Positions 58,877-64,000 of a stretch of DNA of 64,000 bases are shown here, piece by piece; positions within the stretch are counted from its first letter, which is position 1, and each line of letters starts with the position of its first letter. This DNA comes from Streptomyces mobaraensis (GTDB taxonomy: Bacteria > Actinomycetota > Actinomycetes > Streptomycetales > Streptomycetaceae). The stretch covers positions 1,860,001 to 1,924,000 of the forward strand of contig NZ_CP083590.1 of assembly GCF_020099395.1 (NCBI RefSeq), in the 5' to 3' direction. The position numbers were made by a program, and so were the translations under genes. The notes under the pieces were generated by a model. The model was not told where the DNA came from, ran no database searches, and saw only the letters and a list, made by a program, of their open reading frames with translations.

Positions 58877-59455
58877 ATGGCCTTCGGCCCGGTCCCGTCC
58901 CCGTCCCGGCTCGCCCCCGGGCGGCCGGTCCGCGTGGTGGAGCCCGCCGAGTGGGCCGCCGCCGGAATTCCCTTGCTGCGCAGCCCCCGTGAGGTCGTCA
59001 CCGGGCTGCACGCCCGGCATCTGCCGACGCCGTGCACGGCCGTGATCGCCGTCCTCGATCCGGACGAACGACTGGTGGCCAGCGCGTCCTTCACCCGCCG
59101 GGCGGCGGTCCGGGACGGCTGGGAGCTGCGCAACGCGCTGCTGGCGCGACTGCGCCGGGTGATCCCGCACGACCTGCGCAGACGCTCGCCGGTGCGCACG
59201 GCGGTGCTGCTCTACTGCCGTGAGGGGGACGGCCGTTGGACCGTGGAGGACGGCGCGTGGATGTGGGCCTTGCGCGACGCCTGTGTGCTCCACGGGCTGC
59301 GCTGCGGGGCGTACATCACGCTGACGGGCGGCGGTTGGCGGATCCTCGGCGAGGGCAGGAGCGGGCGCAGTCCCCGCTCCGCCGAGCACCGCGCCGCGGC
59401 GGCCGGCTCCGTCCGTCCGGTGCCGGCGGCGCTGCGGCACGCCGCGGCCGGGTGA
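58877..59455 (+). CDS. Hypothetical protein resembling a metal-free RadC/JAB domain
   Basis: 192 residues. From residue ~50 the order of segments follows the RadC C-terminal (JAB-like) domain: TAVIAVLDPDERLVASASF, a helix with LLARLRRVIP, AVLLYCREGDGRWTVEDGAWMW where RadC has HNHPSG...D, and GLRCGAYITLTGGGWRIL where RadC ends in its GxGGYxS strand. The zinc ligands His-x-His and Asp are not conserved, so it would be non-catalytic. This is my reading of the pattern, not an established assignment. The ATG at 58877 has GAAGGGAGAG before it. Confidence 0.7.
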   Translation: MAFGPVPSPSRLAPGRPVRVVEPAEWAAAGIPLLRSPREVVTGLHARHLPTPCTAVIAVLDPDERLVASASFTRRAAVRDGWELRNALLARLRRVIPHDLRRRSPVRTAVLLYCREGDGRWTVEDGAWMWALRDACVLHGLRCGAYITLTGGGWRILGEGRSGRSPRSAEHRAAAAGSVRPVPAALRHAAAG

Positions 59456-59497
59456 CGCGCGCACGGGTCACCCGGCACCGGGCCCGTACGGCCGGTA

Positions 59498-59520
59498 CCG
59501 GCGCCTCGGAGAGGCGCCGG
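59498..59520. terminator. Bidirectional terminator
   Basis: CCGGCGCCTC (59498-59507) and GAGGCGCCGG (59511-59520), perfect 10-bp arms with a 3-base loop, between two convergent genes. Confidence 0.8.
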
Positions 59521-59521
59521 G

Positions 59522-60103
59522 TCAGACGGCCGCCGACAGAACGGAGTTGACGCGGGCGCTGTCCCCGCAGACGACCAGCAGGGCACCGGCGCGGCCCAGG
59601 GCCGCGGGCAGCGCCTGCCGCACCGCCGCGTCGGAGCCGCCGTTGACGGCGACGACCACGACGGGGCGTCCCTTCACGCGGTCGGCGCCTGCGTCGGCGT
59701 AGAACACGTCGTCCGCGGCGTCGTGCTGGGCCCAGTAGGAGGCCTCGCCGAAGGACAGCTCGTGGGCGGCCCATGGGTGTGCCTCCCCGGTGGTGAGCAC
59801 CAGGACGTCACCGGGCGCGCGGCCGCTGTCGAGCAGCAGGTCGACGGCCTCGTCGGCGGCGTCCAGGGCACCCTCCGCCGGAACGGGGATCAGCTGGACC
59901 TGGGGGGCGGCGGGTGCCGCCGGGGGCGGGGTGCGCGGGCCGGGGGGCGCGGGCACCGGGCGTGCGGCGCGGGGGCCGGGCCGGGGGGCCGGGCGGGGGC
60001 CGGGAACGGGGCGGGGGGTCGACGCGGTGCGGCCGGCGGCCGGAACAGCGCGGGGACCCGGGACACTCTCGTGAATCTGAGGCTCCTCGGGGATGAGAGG
60101 CAT
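59522..60103 (-). CDS. Hypothetical protein resembling an isolated UvrD/SF1 helicase C-terminal segment
   Basis: 193 residues. The first ~70 are Pro/Ala/Arg-rich and disordered. The rest has the look of the final part of UvrD-type helicases: a segment LLLDSGRAPGDVLVLTTGEAHPW, then DRVKGRPVVVVAVNG (compare the KGLEFPVV motif) and AALGRAGALLVVCGDS (compare TRARxxLVVVG). The ATPase half with Walker A is absent, and the usual Glu and Arg are changed, so it cannot be a helicase by itself. Inferred from motif order only. ATG at 60103; 57 bases downstream of rnhB. Confidence 0.7.
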   Translation of the reverse strand: MPLIPEEPQIHESVPGPRAVPAAGRTASTPRPVPGPRPAPRPGPRAARPVPAPPGPRTPPPAAPAAPQVQLIPVPAEGALDAADEAVDLLLDSGRAPGDVLVLTTGEAHPWAAHELSFGEASYWAQHDAADDVFYADAGADRVKGRPVVVVAVNGGSDAAVRQALPAALGRAGALLVVCGDSARVNSVLSAAV

Positions 60104-60160
60104 AGGTCGATGTCTATCAAACGCCGGTGCGAGTCGCATCGGCGGGTGGCACTTCCGCGG

Positions 60161-60889
60161 TCAGAACTCGAACCCGAGTTGACCGCCGGCTTCCAGAGCG
60201 GCCGTTCCGCGGCCCGCGGGACCCTCCGGGCCCCCGGCCGCGAGACGCGTCCGCTTCAGATGCTGCCACCGGGGCAGCGCGTCCAGATAGGCCCAGGACA
60301 GCCGGTGGTGCGGCGTGGGTCCCAACCGTTCCAGGGCGTCGCGGTGGACGGGCGAGGGGTACCCCGCGTTGTCGGGGAACCCGAAGTCCGCGTGGTCCGC
60401 GTCCAGTTCGGCCATCATCGCGTCCCGCCGCACCTTGGCGAGCACGGACGCGGCCGCGACGGCCACACAGGACTGGTCTCCCTTGACGACCGTGCGGACC
60501 CGCCACGGCTCGCCGAGGTAGTCGTGCTTGCCGTCGAGGATGACGGCGTCGGGCCGCACCGGGAGGCCGTCGAGGGCCCGCCCGGCCGCCAGCCGGAGCG
60601 CCGCCGTCATCCCCAGTTCGTCGATCTCCTCGGGGGAGGCGTGACCGAGGGCGTAGGCGGTGACCCACGACTCCAGCTGTCCGGCGAGCGCGCGGCGGCG
60701 CTTGGGGGTCAGCAGTTTGGAGTCGGTGAGCCCTTCCGGCGGGCGGCGCAGGCCGGTGACGGCCGCGCAGATGGTGACCGGTCCGGCCCAGGCGCCCCGG
60801 CCGACCTCGTCGACGCCGGCGACGATCTTGGCTCCGGTCGTCGCCCGGAGGGAGCGCTCGACGCTGTGGGTAGGCGGTTCGTAGGGCAT
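60161..60889 (-). CDS. rnhB: Ribonuclease HII
   Basis: Removes ribonucleotides from RNA-DNA hybrids. 242 residues. The active site Asp27/Glu28 lies in [15 protein letters not shown], the third Asp in [11 protein letters not shown], and the fourth near [12 protein letters not shown]. Other family marks are [12 protein letters not shown] and [37 protein letters not shown] at 60889 is the natural start. It is followed by the UvrD-like fragment gene. Confidence 0.95.
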   Translation of the reverse strand: MPYEPPTHSVERSLRATTGAKIVAGVDEVGRGAWAGPVTICAAVTGLRRPPEGLTDSKLLTPKRRRALAGQLESWVTAYALGHASPEEIDELGMTAALRLAAGRALDGLPVRPDAVILDGKHDYLGEPWRVRTVVKGDQSCVAVAAASVLAKVRRDAMMAELDADHADFGFPDNAGYPSPVHRDALERLGPTPHHRLSWAYLDALPRWQHLKRTRLAAGGPEGPAGRGTAALEAGGQLGFEF

Positions 60890-61001
60890 GGCGCCAGCAA
60901 GGGTACGCCCCGGAGGCGGCCCGTGCCGCCCCGGCCCCCTCACTGCCCCCGCGCGGCGGGCGGCGGGCGGGCCGGGAGCGGCCGATCGGCCGGTCCGGCG
61001 G

Positions 61002-61898
61002 TCAGTCCGGGGCGGCCGGCAGCCAGCCGGGGAGGGCCTCGGTGGCCTCCCACCAGGCGGCGGGCGGCGCGCCGCGGCCGGCCGCCGCGATCACCCCGCC
61101 GACGATGGCGCAGGTGGTGTCGACGTCCCCGCCGACCGACGCCGTCGCCCAGAAACCGCCCGCGTAGTCGCCCAGATGGCGGGCCGCGGACCACAGGGCG
61201 AACGGCACGGTGTCGTGTGCGCTGGTCCGGCGCCCGCAGCCGAGCACGGCCGCGACCGTCGTCGCGTCGTCGTAGTCGAGCATGTCGCGCGCCCTGCGCA
61301 GCCCGGCGTGCACGGCGCTGCGCGGGACGAGGGCGATCACCTCGTCGAGCAGCCGCTCCCCGGTGACCGCCGTGCCGTCGGCCTCCGCCGCGACGGCCGC
61401 GGCGGCGGCCACGGCCATGGCGCCCGCCACCGCCTCGCGGTGCTGGTGGGTCGTGTAGGCCGAGATCTCCGCCTGGTGCGTGGCCTGCTCGGGGTCGCCC
61501 GCGTACCAGGCGCCGAGGGGGGCGATGCGCATGGCCGCGCCGTTGCCCCAGGAGCCCTGCCCCTTGAACAGGCCCGCCGCGAGCTCGCGCCAGTCGCCGC
61601 CCTCCCTGATCAGGCGGAGCATCCGGTTGACGGCCGGGCCGTAGCCGCGGTCGAAGTCGTGGTGGTCGGCGAAGGACCGGGCCAGGGCGTCCTGGTCGAC
61701 GCGGCCGTGGGCGGCGAGGACCGCCACGACCGAGCAGGCCATCTCGGTGTCGTCGGTCCACTGCCAGGGGGCGGGCGGCGGCTCGCGGCGCTTGAGGGAG
61801 GGGTAGTGGGCGGGGACGAAGAACTGGGAGCCGAGGGCGTCGCCCACGGCCAGCCCGCGCAGGCTGGCGAGGGCCCGGGGGAATCGGTCAGCGGTCAT
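61002..61898 (-). CDS. ADP-ribosylglycohydrolase family protein
   Basis: 298 residues of the DraG/ARH fold. Mg2+ ligands are in [21 protein letters not shown] near the N-terminus and [14 protein letters not shown] near the C-terminus, so both metal ions should bind. It is expected to remove ADP-ribose from proteins, or to act on ADP-ribose derivatives. It starts 11 bases after the histidine phosphatase stop, so the two are cotranscribed. Confidence 0.92.
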   Translation of the reverse strand: MTADRFPRALASLRGLAVGDALGSQFFVPAHYPSLKRREPPPAPWQWTDDTEMACSVVAVLAAHGRVDQDALARSFADHHDFDRGYGPAVNRMLRLIREGGDWRELAAGLFKGQGSWGNGAAMRIAPLGAWYAGDPEQATHQAEISAYTTHQHREAVAGAMAVAAAAAVAAEADGTAVTGERLLDEVIALVPRSAVHAGLRRARDMLDYDDATTVAAVLGCGRRTSAHDTVPFALWSAARHLGDYAGGFWATASVGGDVDTTCAIVGGVIAAAGRGAPPAAWWEATEALPGWLPAAPD

Positions 61899-61909
61899 CG
61901 CAGCGAACT

Positions 61910-62569
61910 CTAATCGGTGAAGCCGTACGATTCAGGGGTACACCAGCGCTCGAACGGCCGGTCCAGGTGGTACCGCCCGTCGGCGCCCAGGAGGAGCATC
62001 CGGCTCTCCCCGTTGCCCGGGTTCGACAGGCTCTCGAACTCCGCGACGGTCCAGTGCAGCCACCGCATGCAGAACAGCCGCATGGTCAGCCCGTGGGTGA
62101 CCAGGAGGACGTTGGGCGGGTGCCGGGGGTCCTCGAAGCTGCGCCAGAGGCTCTCCAGGAAGCTGCCCACCCGGTCGTAGACGTCGGCCCCGGACTCCCC
62201 CTGGGCGAAGCGGTAGAAGAAGTGGCCGTAGGCGTCGCGGTACGCCTTCTGCCGGCGCACGTCCTCCCTGTCCTGCCAGTTCCCCCAGTCCTGCTCGCGC
62301 AGCCTGGGCTCCTCGCGGACCCGGACCCGGGCGGGGTCGAGCCCCAGCGCGTGGAAGGTCTGGTGGGCCCGGCGGTAGGGGGAGACGTAGGCGGAGACCC
62401 GCTCGTCCCCGAAGATCTCCCGCAGCCGGACCCCGGCCTCCCGCGCCTGCCGGCGGCCGAGGGCCGTCAGGGCGAGGGCGTGATCGGGCTCGCGTTCGTA
62501 GACCGTGTCGTCGATGTTGCCCTCCGACTCGCCGTGGCGGAGGAGGACGATGCGCCGGGGCCGTGCCAT
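61910..62569 (-). CDS. Histidine phosphatase family protein
   Basis: 219 residues. Catalytic RHG at residues 11-13 (VLLRHGESEGN), the second Arg in SPYRRAHQT, the acid Glu region in EEPRLREQDWGNWQ, and the second His in LLVTHGLTMRLF. The QDWGNWQ segment is seen in fructose-2,6-bisphosphatase/phosphoglycerate-mutase-like proteins of actinobacteria. The substrate is not determined. First gene of a pair with the ADP-ribosylglycohydrolase. Confidence 0.92.
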   Translation of the reverse strand: MARPRRIVLLRHGESEGNIDDTVYEREPDHALALTALGRRQAREAGVRLREIFGDERVSAYVSPYRRAHQTFHALGLDPARVRVREEPRLREQDWGNWQDREDVRRQKAYRDAYGHFFYRFAQGESGADVYDRVGSFLESLWRSFEDPRHPPNVLLVTHGLTMRLFCMRWLHWTVAEFESLSNPGNGESRMLLLGADGRYHLDRPFERWCTPESYGFTD

Positions 62570-62615
62570 GACGCCACCCTATGGCGAGACACGGCGCGCG
62601 GGCGCCCGCGCCGGC

Positions 62616-64000
<1,385 letters not shown>

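Overview
The window is high-GC actinobacterial DNA and is almost certainly a chromosomal core segment of a Streptomyces. Four things point there: codon third positions are nearly all G/C; many genes start with GTG; there are Streptomyces-specific markers (CutRS, SepH, HrdB, DUF4193, DUF3710, DUF3093, DUF5998); and gene order follows the familiar dut - DUF4193 - cutSR - inositol monophosphatase - ferrochelatase - MFS - sepH - ... - ptsH - M23 - M16 - parC - parE - hrdB core layout. No tRNA, rRNA, insertion sequence, prophage or CRISPR array was seen.

Layout. 1-6.9 kb: potassium uptake. kdpF-A-B-C lies on the minus strand, headed by an extra 27-residue membrane peptide, and kdpD (cut by the window edge) lies downstream, separated from kdpC by an SDR oxidoreductase on the opposite strand. 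7-10.6 kb: thioesterase-dut-DUF3710 operon and small DUF proteins. 11-13 kb: the CutS/CutR two-component system. 13.4-21 kb: inositol monophosphatase, ferrochelatase, an MFS exporter overlapping an FAD-linked lactone oxidase, a Ser/Thr/Gly-rich membrane protein, and SepH. 21-28.5 kb: sulfurtransferase, VOC protein, thymidine kinase, phosphodiesterase, DUF5998 and a GNAT/acyl-CoA-synthetase fusion (PatA type).

28.6-34 kb: HPr with a DasR-type operator, a GntR regulator, an M23 peptidase behind a c-di-AMP (ydaO-type) riboswitch, and a catalytic/non-catalytic M16 protease pair. 34-45 kb: topoisomerase IV subunits (parC, parE) bracket a CobW GTPase, an iron-box-associated sucrase-ferredoxin protein, a CitB-family response regulator and a NarL-type two-component system. 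45-49.5 kb: a small zinc-ribbon protein, a secreted trypsin-like protease, the principal sigma factor HrdB with a recognisable ECF-type promoter, and a FadR-type regulator.

49.8-64 kb: an ABC ATPase fused to its own membrane domain, a NrtR-like Nudix regulator, a glycogen-debranching-like enzyme, DUF4192, a RecQ helicase fused to a phosphoribosyltransferase domain, a seven-copy tandem repeat that begins inside the recQ stop region, two small proteins that look like degenerate RadC/JAB and UvrD C-terminal domains, RNase HII, an ADP-ribosylglycohydrolase, a histidine phosphatase and a truncated ABC-F protein.

Most of the window is ordinary core genome. The parts most worth a second look are the recQ-PRT / tandem repeat / RadC-like / UvrD-like cluster (56.3-60.1 kb), the extra kdp micropeptide, and several operators (DasR, iron box, palindromes) placed tightly against start codons. 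All calls come from reading sequence and motifs; no database search was run.
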